NCBI GenBank assembly: GCA_022772675.1
Contig: JALEZW010000055.1
Span: 33,631-97,630, forward strand
Direction of reading: 5' to 3'
Source of the DNA: Agathobacter sp.
GTDB lineage: Bacteria; Bacillota; Clostridia; Lachnospirales; Lachnospiraceae
Length of the DNA stretch: 64,000 nt
In this document: positions 48,407-56,719 of the stretch, piece by piece
How positions within the stretch are numbered: the stretch's first letter is position 1
How the letters are laid out: each line of letters opens with the position of its first letter
Program-made: the position numbers and the translations under genes
Notes under the pieces: generated by a model
Told to the model about the DNA's origin: nothing
Seen by the model: the letters and a program-made list of their open reading frames with translations, nothing else
Databases searched by the model: none

Positions 48407-49954
48407 GTGCTACAGGTAATTATTGCTGTTGTTATCACACTTATAATTACTTCTGTTGCGGTATGGTTTATCTCATCTGAATATCACAAGAAGGTCGCAA
48501 GTACCAAGATTGGAAATGCAGAAGAGCAGGCCAGAGGAATCATCGACGAGGCAGTGAAGGCAGCCGAGGATAAGAAGCGCGAAGCTATGCTTGAGATTAA
48601 GGAAGAGACCATTCGGTCGAAGAATGAGCTCGACAGGGAAATCAAAGAGCGTAGAAATGAGATTCAGCGTAACGAACGTCGGATTGTTCAGAAGGAAGAA
48701 AATCTGGATAAGAAGCTGGAGGCAATCGAAAAACGCGAGATTGGTTTCCGTGCCAAGGAAGAGGATTTGAAGAAGCAGAAGGTTGAGATAGCAAAGCTCA
48801 ACGAACAGCGAGTGCAGGAACTGGAGAGAATCTCCGGGTTAACCTCTGAACAGGCAAAAGAATACCTTTTAAAGACCGTGGAAGAAGATGTAAAGCTTGA
48901 TACGGCGAAAATGATCAAAGAGATGGAAGCGCAGGCAAAGGAAGAAGTCAACAAGAAGGCAAAGGAATATGTTGTCACTGCTATTCAGAAATGTGCTGCG
49001 GATCATGTTGCTGAATCGACAATCTCTGTTGTACAGCTTCCAAGTGATGAGATGAAAGGACGTATCATCGGACGTGAAGGCCGGAATATCCGTACTTTAG
49101 AGACGATGACAGGTGTTGATTTAATTATTGATGATACACCGGAGGCTGTCATTTTATCAAGTTTTGATCCGATTCGGAGAGAAGTTGCAAGAATTGCTCT
49201 TGAGAAATTAATCGTGGATGGACGTATTCATCCGGCACGTATCGAGGAAATGGTGGAGAAGGCTCAGAAGGAAGTGGAGACAATGATTCGTGAGGAAGGC
49301 GAGGCTGCCGTCCTTGAAGTTGGAATTCATGGAATCCATCCGGAGCTTGTCAGACTTTTAGGTAAGATGAAGTATCGTACCAGTTATGGTCAGAATGCAT
49401 TGAAGCATTCCATTGAGGTTGCACAGCTTTCAGGACTGCTCGCTGCGGAGATTGGCGAGGATGTCCGGATTGCAAAGCGTGCCGGTTTGCTGCATGATAT
49501 TGGTAAAGCAGTTGACCACGATATGGAAGGCTCCCATATTCAGCTGGGCGTAGAGCTCTGCAGAAAGTATAAGGAATCGCCGCTTGTAATCAATGCAGTT
49601 GAGGCACATCATGGCGATGTAGAGCCGGAAAGTCTTATTGCATGTCTTGTTCAGGCTGCAGATACCATCAGTGCAGCTCGTCCGGGTGCGAGAAAAGAGA
49701 CATTGGAAACATATTCAAACCGCTTGCAGCAGCTTGAAGAAATTACAAATGGTTATAAGGGTGTTGAGAAATCTTTTGCAGTTCAGGCAGGTCGTGAGAT
49801 TCGTATTATGGTCGTTCCTGAGCAGATTAGCGATGCAGACATGGTTCTTCTTGCCAGAGATATTTCAAAACAGATTGAGGCAGAACTTGAGTATCCGGGT
49901 CAGATTAAAGTTAATGTGATCAGGGAGTCGCGTGTCGTGGATTATGCCAAGTAA
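48407..49954 (+). CDS. rny: Ribonuclease Y; GTG start
   Basis: N-terminal TM, long coiled coil, KH domain [30 protein letters not shown] domain [15 protein letters not shown]. Confidence 0.98.
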   Translation: MLQVIIAVVITLIITSVAVWFISSEYHKKVASTKIGNAEEQARGIIDEAVKAAEDKKREAMLEIKEETIRSKNELDREIKERRNEIQRNERRIVQKEENLDKKLEAIEKREIGFRAKEEDLKKQKVEIAKLNEQRVQELERISGLTSEQAKEYLLKTVEEDVKLDTAKMIKEMEAQAKEEVNKKAKEYVVTAIQKCAADHVAESTISVVQLPSDEMKGRIIGREGRNIRTLETMTGVDLIIDDTPEAVILSSFDPIRREVARIALEKLIVDGRIHPARIEEMVEKAQKEVETMIREEGEAAVLEVGIHGIHPELVRLLGKMKYRTSYGQNALKHSIEVAQLSGLLAAEIGEDVRIAKRAGLLHDIGKAVDHDMEGSHIQLGVELCRKYKESPLVINAVEAHHGDVEPESLIACLVQAADTISAARPGARKETLETYSNRLQQLEEITNGYKGVEKSFAVQAGREIRIMVVPEQISDADMVLLARDISKQIEAELEYPGQIKVNVIRESRVVDYAK

Positions 49955-49974
49955 ATTTTAGATTAACAAACTTT

Positions 49975-50025
49975 AAGGAAAGTATTGTAAAACATCGTGT
50001 TTTTGATACTTTCCTTATTTTTTTT
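49975..50025 (+). terminator. Intrinsic terminator downstream of rny
   Basis: AAGGAAAGTAT...ATACTTTCCTT followed by T-rich tract. Confidence 0.88.
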
Positions 50026-50058
50026 GAATGTTATATGGTGTCCCATAAATAAAGAAGT

Positions 50059-50208
50059 TTAACAATCCTTACGTTCAATTAAATTGGCAAGCATATCGCT
50101 TAGAACTACAAGGTCGGAGGAGAGGATGGCAAGCTCCTCCTCAGACAGACATTCAGAAACCTGGCAGGCAATGGCAGATAAATAAAGCAGGTTACTACAA
50201 TTATTCAT
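50059..50208 (-). CDS. 49-aa small protein, DUF6774-like
   Basis: Reverse-strand ORF MNNCSNLLYLSAIACQVSECLSEEELAILSSDLVVLSDMLANLIERKDC; absent from the ORF track because it is short. Confidence 0.65.
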   Translation of the reverse strand: MNNCSNLLYLSAIACQVSECLSEEELAILSSDLVVLSDMLANLIERKDC

Positions 50209-50310
50209 AAACCTCTGTTACAACTGTTCATAAGATATTACACAGCTGTGTTGTGATGGAAGTTACTATTATTATATGCAATATGATAGAAGGTGTGACG
50301 AAGTCGAGTA

Positions 50311-50826
50311 TCAGGAGGAATTTGATTCCGGATTTATGAAAAGTCCAATATCCGGAGGAGTGTAAGTAAAAATAAAAAAGCAGAGTGTGAACAAAAAGAC
50401 AACCGTCCACAAAATAGCCGAAACAAAGAAATAACTGCAGGATAGCGTGAGTTTATAAATCACAAGGAATGCAAGCAAAACACTGATGATAAAAACGGCA
50501 ATATCCGCTGGCAAAAAATTCTGACCTATGATACCGGAATACGTATAAAATATAACCGGGATCAGTAAGCTGCCCGTAAGTATTCCGGCAGGCAGGGCAG
50601 ATAAAATGCAGGGATATTCCTGCTGCAGCCTCTGTTTCATAAAGATTCCATAGACAAGCATCGGGAAAAATACAAGCTTCATATGTTCCCAGGTGGATTC
50701 ATTCACCGGAAAGAATAGACCAAGGAATGTGTTATTGCCGGACCATTCATATACGAAATGAGAAAGTGTACCGAAGACAAGTACAAACAGGATGCCTCCG
50801 AGGATGTAATATTTTAATCGTTTCAT
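50311..50826 (-). CDS. DUF6512-like integral membrane protein
   Basis: Five to six TM segments; HFVYEWSGNNTFLGLFFPVNESTWEHMKLVFFPMLVYG. Confidence 0.75.
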   Translation of the reverse strand: MKRLKYYILGGILFVLVFGTLSHFVYEWSGNNTFLGLFFPVNESTWEHMKLVFFPMLVYGIFMKQRLQQEYPCILSALPAGILTGSLLIPVIFYTYSGIIGQNFLPADIAVFIISVLLAFLVIYKLTLSCSYFFVSAILWTVVFLFTLCFFIFTYTPPDIGLFINPESNSS

Positions 50827-50960
50827 AATATCAGGATATGAAAAAAGGGAAAAAGTTATACGGACCAATAAGCATATTGAGAAAAAACAGCAGATATGGT
50901 ATGGTATCAGTAAAGCGTAAAAAATTCACAAGTGAATGACAACAGAAAAGGAAGGTTAGT

Positions 50961-51524
50961 ATGGTTGAACATGTAAAGCGATTAAATCGTGAACTGGTTT
51001 ATAAAGGAACGATTCTTGACTATTACAAAGATACAATAGAACTGCCGGATGGAAACACAGAGGAGTGGGATTTTGTATCTCACCGAATGGGTGCAGCTGC
51101 GATTCTTCCGGTGCTTCCAGATGGCAGGATTGTGATGGTACGTCAGTATCGGAATGCAATCGATAGGGAGACACTGGAAATCCCGGCTGGATGCCGCGAC
51201 AGCAGGACGGAGGATACAGCAGTCTGTGCTGAACGGGAGATGGAAGAGGAGACCGGCTATCGCAGCACACATGTAAAGCATCTTCTTTCTTTACGGACTA
51301 CGGTGGCATTTTGTGATGAGTTTGTAGATGTTTATGTTGCAACAGAGTTAGAACCCTGTACCCGCCATCTGGATGAAGCAGAGTCCATTGATGTGGAGAT
51401 TTATACCTTGGAGGAACTCTGCAGCATGATTTATCAGGGGAAGATTCAGGATGGAAAAACAATCGCGGCTATTATGGCGTATGCGTCAGCTGTAAGAGGC
51501 GGACTTGGAGAAACAGGCGAATGA
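50961..51524 (+). CDS. NUDIX hydrolase (ADP-ribose pyrophosphatase-like)
   Basis: GCRDSRTEDTAVCAEREMEEETGY Nudix box; LEIPAG. Confidence 0.94.
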   Translation: MVEHVKRLNRELVYKGTILDYYKDTIELPDGNTEEWDFVSHRMGAAAILPVLPDGRIVMVRQYRNAIDRETLEIPAGCRDSRTEDTAVCAEREMEEETGYRSTHVKHLLSLRTTVAFCDEFVDVYVATELEPCTRHLDEAESIDVEIYTLEELCSMIYQGKIQDGKTIAAIMAYASAVRGGLGETGE

Positions 51525-51597
51525 TATCATGATACAAAATGGAATAAAAAAGGCGGACAGGGAATAGATTACATAGAAAAGAGTTTCCGGTTGGATT

Positions 51598-52143
51598 ATG
51601 AAAAAAGAAATTGCTGTTGGAACCTGTTTTGTTATTGCAGGAATTTTATGTACCTGCCTGTTTGGATATTCCTATTTTACAACCTATGGTTTTTTAAATG
51701 CCTATCATATGAATGCCTTTGCCAGTTCCCAGACGGATTTTGTTACACTGCTTGGGAATATTGTCTGGGAGCGGGGAAAACTTATGTTGTTCCTTGCCAT
51801 TTTATCTCTTACTGCATTAAAACCGGTGATGCCCCTCATTCTGCGGTGTCTTATCTGCTTTACCTGTGGAATCTTCCTGGCGGCCTGTGTGATGAATATG
51901 GGGTGGCTGGGAATCGTTTTTTTTCTTGTATCATGGTTTCCCCATGGGATGTTTTATATAGCAGGGATTGTATTACTTTTGCATGTGGACGTGCACCGTT
52001 TTTATAACCGAAGAAATCCGGTTGTGAAAAAGACGGCATTCTATATGGGAATCATAGTGCTGGTGCTTGCTGGATGTATGCTGGAGGCATCGGTTGGGAC
52101 GAAACTTTTGAAGATGGTAGCGAATGCTGTGAGAATTTCGTGA
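51598..52143 (+). CDS. Membrane protein, SpoIIM-like
   Basis: Multi-TM; WFPHGMFYIAGIVLLL; directly after a nudF-like gene, as spoIIM is in B. subtilis. Confidence 0.55.
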   Translation: MKKEIAVGTCFVIAGILCTCLFGYSYFTTYGFLNAYHMNAFASSQTDFVTLLGNIVWERGKLMLFLAILSLTALKPVMPLILRCLICFTCGIFLAACVMNMGWLGIVFFLVSWFPHGMFYIAGIVLLLHVDVHRFYNRRNPVVKKTAFYMGIIVLVLAGCMLEASVGTKLLKMVANAVRIS

Positions 52144-52210
52144 ATAACATTTGAAAATGGCAGAGAATGCTGTTTGGGAAATGTGAGGGGAGGACCTGAA
52201 TAGTTAAATA

Positions 52211-52273
52211 AAAAAGATCAGCTGGCCGGAAGACTCCTGTCTCAAGATGTCATTCCGTCTGGCTGACCTTTTT
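52211..52273. terminator. Bidirectional terminator between convergent genes
   Basis: GATCAGCTGGCCGGAAGAC...GTCATTCCGTCTGGCTGACC flanked by A- and T-tracts. Confidence 0.8.
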
Positions 52274-52335
52274 ACTGTTGTATGGAGCAGCTATTTAAAA
52301 ACTGTCTGAACGTTTAACATGTATTTATTTTGCAT

Positions 52336-53370
52336 TTATTTTGCATTCATCTCTGCAATATCATAGATTAACTGCTTGGAATCTTCCCATCCCAGACATG
52401 GATCGGTGATAGATTTACCGTAAACATGGCTGCCAATGGACTGATTGCCTTCTTCGATGTAGCTTTCAATCATAAGACCCTTTACAAGAGTGCGGATTTC
52501 CGGAGAAAGCTGGCGGTTATGCATGACCTCTTTTGCGATACGAATCTGCTCCTTAAACTGTTTACCGGAGTTGGAATGGTTGGTATCGATGATAGCTGCC
52601 GGGTTGATAACATCCATCTTTTCATACATTTCATGGAGACGGATGAGATCTTCATAGTGATAGTTCTGGGTGGTATTTCCATGCTTGCTGACGGCACCCC
52701 GGAGCACTACGTGGGTCAGAGGATTTCCCGTTGTCTCCACTTCATAGCCACGATATACAAAATGGTGTGGATGCTGTGCTGCGTAAACGGAATTCAGCAT
52801 AACAGAGAAGTCGCCACTGGTGGGATTTTTCATACCGGATGCCACATCAAAACCACTGACAGTAAGACGATGCTGCTGATCCTCAACAGAGCGGGCACCG
52901 ATTGCCACGTAGGAGAGAAGATCCTCTACATAGCCCCAGTTTTCCGGGTAAAGCATCTCGTCCGCACAGGTCAGCCCACTTTCCTCGATGGCACGAATGT
53001 GCATTTTACGCATGGCAATCAGACCTTCAATCATATCCGGTGCCTTTTCCGGGTCCGGCTGGGAGGCGATACCTTTGTAACCCTCGCCGGTGGTACGCGG
53101 TTTATTGGTATAGATACGAGGAATCAGAATCACCTGATCCTTAACATCCTCCTGAATTTTGGTCAGGCGGCTGACATAATCGCAGACAGAATCCTCATTA
53201 TCTGCGGAACATGGTCCGATAATGACTAAAACACGGGAATCCTTTCCGGTGAGGACATCGGAAATCATGACATCCCTGCGCTTTTTTAATTCGCGAAGCT
53301 CCGGGGAAAGCGGGTACTCACGCTTGATATCAGCCGGAGTTGGTAATTGATTTAAAAATTCGAAACTCAT
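52336..53370 (-). CDS. aroF: 3-deoxy-7-phosphoheptulonate synthase (class I DAHP synthase)
   Basis: VLVIIGPCSADN, IPRIYTNKPRTTGEGYKG, DTNHSNSGKQ. Confidence 0.96.
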   Translation of the reverse strand: MSFEFLNQLPTPADIKREYPLSPELRELKKRRDVMISDVLTGKDSRVLVIIGPCSADNEDSVCDYVSRLTKIQEDVKDQVILIPRIYTNKPRTTGEGYKGIASQPDPEKAPDMIEGLIAMRKMHIRAIEESGLTCADEMLYPENWGYVEDLLSYVAIGARSVEDQQHRLTVSGFDVASGMKNPTSGDFSVMLNSVYAAQHPHHFVYRGYEVETTGNPLTHVVLRGAVSKHGNTTQNYHYEDLIRLHEMYEKMDVINPAAIIDTNHSNSGKQFKEQIRIAKEVMHNRQLSPEIRTLVKGLMIESYIEEGNQSIGSHVYGKSITDPCLGWEDSKQLIYDIAEMNAK

Positions 53371-53556
53371 AATATAGATACTCCTTGATATTTGTCGAAA
53401 TTAACACACAAACCCTATCTTAATAGAAAAAAAAGTAAATGTCAATAAATGAGGAGTACTGTTTTCAGTGGATTGTGATAATTTTTCTTTCAATTGAGAT
53501 GCTTTACTGTTATAATGGGAAAATGTGAATGCTTATGCAGAAGGAGGACACAAAAA

Positions 53557-54321
53557 ATGGAAGATCTTCTTTGTATCAAGGGAAAAGTAATCGGAAAAGG
53601 CAAACCTCTTGTTTGTGTTCCGGTAGTGGAGCAAACGAAAGAGAAAATTATTGAGGAAGCCGGCCGTCTTGCAGAACGTGGGACAGACATGATCGAATGG
53701 CGTGTTGATGCTTTTGATGAAGTAAATAGTTTAAATGCAATCCGTGAGGTGCTGGAGGAACTAAAAGCAGTGATCGGAGACAGCATTCTGATCTATACCT
53801 TCCGCTCCAAAAGCCAGGGGGGACTTTGCCAGTTACCTTCGGATGAAATCTATGATATCCATCAGGTTGGGGCGGAATCCGGTGTGGCAGATTTGATAGA
53901 TGTAGAGTACTTTGAATCCCAAAAACCCCAGAAAGAGATTATGAAGTTGAAACAGATGGGAGCCCATGTCATTGCATCCCATCATGATTTCCAGCAGACC
54001 CCGCCGCGGAATATAATGTGGATGCTGATGAATCAGATCAGAGAGAGCGGAGCAGATGTAGTGAAACTGGCAGTGATGCCTCAGTCCATGCAGGATGTGT
54101 TAAATCTTTTGGAAGAAACCAGTCATTTTCATCAGGAGTTTCCCGATCATCCGCTGATTACGATGTCCATGGGACCGAAAGGCTGTATTTCCCGTATTTC
54201 CGGAGAATTCTTTGGCTCCTGTGTCACCTTTGGTGCCGGGGAAAAAGCCAGTGCACCGGGACAGCTTCCAGTGGATGAGCTGGAAACCATGCTTGGAATT
54301 TTACATAAAAGTGTGGATTGA
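53557..54321 (+). CDS. aroD: Type I 3-dehydroquinate dehydratase
   Basis: TDMIEWRVDAF, IYTFRSKSQGG, VIASHHDFQQTP, ATG 53557 after aaggagg. Confidence 0.95.
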   Translation: MEDLLCIKGKVIGKGKPLVCVPVVEQTKEKIIEEAGRLAERGTDMIEWRVDAFDEVNSLNAIREVLEELKAVIGDSILIYTFRSKSQGGLCQLPSDEIYDIHQVGAESGVADLIDVEYFESQKPQKEIMKLKQMGAHVIASHHDFQQTPPRNIMWMLMNQIRESGADVVKLAVMPQSMQDVLNLLEETSHFHQEFPDHPLITMSMGPKGCISRISGEFFGSCVTFGAGEKASAPGQLPVDELETMLGILHKSVD

Positions 54322-54377
54322 CTCATAAATGGAAGTATGATATAGTATATAAGCATGCAAAGTGTGCGTGCTTTTGA

Positions 54378-54449
54378 GCAGCCGTAGTATAATGGATAGA
54401 ACGTAGGACTCCGACTCCTGAGATGCGGGTTCGATTCCCGCCGGGTGCA
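54378..54449 (+). tRNA. tRNA-Arg (anticodon CCG)
   Basis: Cloverleaf by eye: anticodon loop CTCCGAC, T arm GCGGG-TTCGATT-CCCGC, acceptor GCAGCCG/CGGGTGC with one G-G mismatch. Confidence 0.85.
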
Positions 54450-54752
54450 CTATCGTCATAAGGAGGGATCCATCGTAGATGGGAGGATTTCTTGTGACTA
54501 GGGCAGATTACATTTTGTTATCGTGAAAATGCAGTAGAATCAATGGTTTCACAGAACCAATAAAACAAATGATCTGATTACTTGTGATTACTCAAACAAA
54601 ATTACACAGGAAAGGAGAAATCCTGCACGTATGCTATCTAGATGAATCGACCATGAATCGGTTTATTTTTTTTGCAAATTTTAGAAAAACCTTTCACTGG
54701 ACGAACGGATTGATATGTGGTATGATAAGACAAGTATTTGTATAGGAGGTTT

Positions 54753-55883
54753 ATGATGCAGAACGAACAAGATAATAAGTTTATGGACTTTTTTACGAAG
54801 TATAAGAAGTATATAGCAGCGGCAGTGGTTCTGCTGTTTTTTATACTCATATTGATAAAATGTACCGGAACAGAGAAAAAGGATGAAAAAAAACCGGATA
54901 CACAGCAAAACTCAGAGGCAGTAACACAGACAACGGAATATGAGCAGGTAGGAAAGCTTGCAAAGGATGCGGATCAGGAGCTGGTTACTCTGATGGATAA
55001 TTACTACGCAGCATATGCTGCAGGGGATATAGAAACCTTAGAGATGCTGGCACAGCCCCTCAGTGATAATGAGAAAGATTATATTGAGACCTTTTCTGCG
55101 TATTATGAGGATTATCAGAATATTACCTGCTATTCTGCGAAAGGGGCAACGGATGATTCCTACATGGTATCTGTGTGCTATGACCTGAAATTCAAGGATG
55201 TGGATACTGCAGCACCGGGAATGGATTTCTTCTACGTTGAGAGGGATGGAAAGGGAAATCTGGTTATCAATAATATCTATTCCTCATATAATTTCACATT
55301 CCTGGATCAGGATCTGGATGCAAATCTGTATTCGCTGATTCTTGCCTATGAGAAGAGTGACGAGGTTGTGAAACTGCAGAATGATGTGCAGAGCCGGTAT
55401 GATGAGGCAGTTAAGAGCGATGAAAAGCTTGCCAATATGGTAGGGGGAACACTCCGTGAGGCCATGGCAAAATGGCAGAAGAATGTTGCTTCGGCGGCAG
55501 AGACACAGACGACTGAAACTCAGGCAGGTGAGACTCAGCCAACTGAAACTCAGGCAAGTGAGACTCAGACAACTGAGCCACAGACCGCTGAGACCGGGAA
55601 AGATGACGCTGAGAAGAAGGATACAGAAACGGAAGATTCTAAGAAAGAAGACACCGCAAAGGATGATTCATCTAAGGAAGATAAAACGAAAGAAACAGGA
55701 ACTGTCAAGACAAAGGATATCTGTAATGTCAGAAAGTCACCCAGCACCGATGGTGAACTTTTGGGCAAAGTTGATATTGATGTTAAGCTGAAAAAGCTGG
55801 GAACCAAGGGAGACTGGACCAAAGTTAAATTCCAGGGACAGACCGGATATATTAAGAGCGATCTGCTTAAGACCGTAAAGTGA
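54753..55883 (+). CDS. Membrane-anchored protein with Thr/Glu/Gln repeats and C-terminal bacterial SH3 domain
   Basis: Single TM near N-terminus; ETQ repeats; DICNVRKSPSTDGELLGKVDIDVKLKKLGTKGDWTKVKFQGQTGYIKSDLL. Confidence 0.85.
   Translation: MMQNEQDNKFMDFFTKYKKYIAAAVVLLFFILILIKCTGTEKKDEKKPDTQQNSEAVTQTTEYEQVGKLAKDADQELVTLMDNYYAAYAAGDIETLEMLAQPLSDNEKDYIETFSAYYEDYQNITCYSAKGATDDSYMVSVCYDLKFKDVDTAAPGMDFFYVERDGKGNLVINNIYSSYNFTFLDQDLDANLYSLILAYEKSDEVVKLQNDVQSRYDEAVKSDEKLANMVGGTLREAMAKWQKNVASAAETQTTETQAGETQPTETQASETQTTEPQTAETGKDDAEKKDTETEDSKKEDTAKDDSSKEDKTKETGTVKTKDICNVRKSPSTDGELLGKVDIDVKLKKLGTKGDWTKVKFQGQTGYIKSDLLKTVK
55512..55571 (+). repeat. Two 30-bp in-frame tandem repeats (TETQA..ETQ)
   Basis: actgaaactcaggcaggtgagactcagcca / actgaaactcaggcaagtgagactcagaca. 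Confidence 0.9.
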
Positions 55884-55898
55884 AAAAGTTGACAGGCC

Positions 55899-55928
55899 GC
55901 GGAGACTGGTAAGGTCTCCGCGCTTTTT
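55899..55928 (+). terminator. Intrinsic terminator
   Basis: GCGGAGAC-tggtaag-GTCTCCGC-GC-TTTTT. Confidence 0.9.
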
Positions 55929-55960
55929 CAATTGAAAATACGGGAATTAAAGGAGTTATT

Positions 55961-56719
55961 GTGGAAGTCAGAATCAACAAATTTTTGAGTGAGGCAGGGG
56001 TGTGCTCCCGGCGTGAAGCAGACCGTCAGATAGAGGCCGGAAATGTGACCATAGATGGAAGAACAGCCCAAATGGGAGATAAGGTTATGGAAGAACAGGT
56101 GGTCTGTTTTCAGGGAAAACCGGTGAAGAAGGAAGAAGAAATGATTCTGATTGCTTTCCATAAACCGGCCGGAATCGTGTGTACAGCAGAAAAAAGAGAA
56201 AAGAATAATGTGATTGACTATCTGAACTATCCGAAGCGGATTTATCCGGTTGGAAGATTAGATAAGGATTCCGAAGGTCTTTTACTATTGACCAATAACG
56301 GGGACATGGTCAATAAGATCATGCGTGCCGGAAATATGCATGAAAAGGAATATATTGTCACCGTCAATAAACCGGTTACGGATTCCTTTCTCCGTGGACT
56401 TGCAGGCGGGGTTCCGTTGGTGGAACTCGGTGTGACAACGCGGAAATGCAGGGTAGAAAGAATTGGAAAAAAACAATTTCGAATTATCCTTACCCAGGGA
56501 TTAAACCGGCAGATCAGACGGATGTGTGAATATTTTGGATACCGGGTACAGAAACTGGTTCGTGTAAGAATTATGAATATCCGCCTGGGAGATTTAGAAT
56601 GTGGAAAGTATCGTGATGTGACACCGGAGGAATACCGGAAATTACTGGAGCTTACAGCAGATTCCAGTAACGCACCGATGAAAGAGAGAAGACATGGATA
56701 CAGAAAAACAACGAATTGA
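55961..56719 (+). CDS. 23S rRNA pseudouridine synthase, RluF-like; GTG start
   Basis: S4 domain INKFLSEAGVCSRREADRQIEAG; PVGRLDKDSEGLLLLTNNGD; QGLNRQIRRMCEYFGYRV. Confidence 0.93.
   Translation: MEVRINKFLSEAGVCSRREADRQIEAGNVTIDGRTAQMGDKVMEEQVVCFQGKPVKKEEEMILIAFHKPAGIVCTAEKREKNNVIDYLNYPKRIYPVGRLDKDSEGLLLLTNNGDMVNKIMRAGNMHEKEYIVTVNKPVTDSFLRGLAGGVPLVELGVTTRKCRVERIGKKQFRIILTQGLNRQIRRMCEYFGYRVQKLVRVRIMNIRLGDLECGKYRDVTPEEYRKLLELTADSSNAPMKERRHGYRKTTN

Noticed and set aside
51515-51540. ATGATATCATGATACAA, resembling the repeat TIR ends
   Set aside because: Only the short ATGATA/TGATACAA words match; the diagnostic GGGTCAAAAGG segment is absent, so probably chance.
52426-53229. 267-aa plus-strand ORF opposite aroF
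   Set aside because: aroF on the minus strand carries all DAHP synthase motifs; the plus frame is an antisense artefact.
54450-54737. Candidate decayed integrase or ncRNA after tRNA-Arg
   Set aside because: No recognisable motif, ORF or clear secondary structure by eye; insufficient support to annotate.
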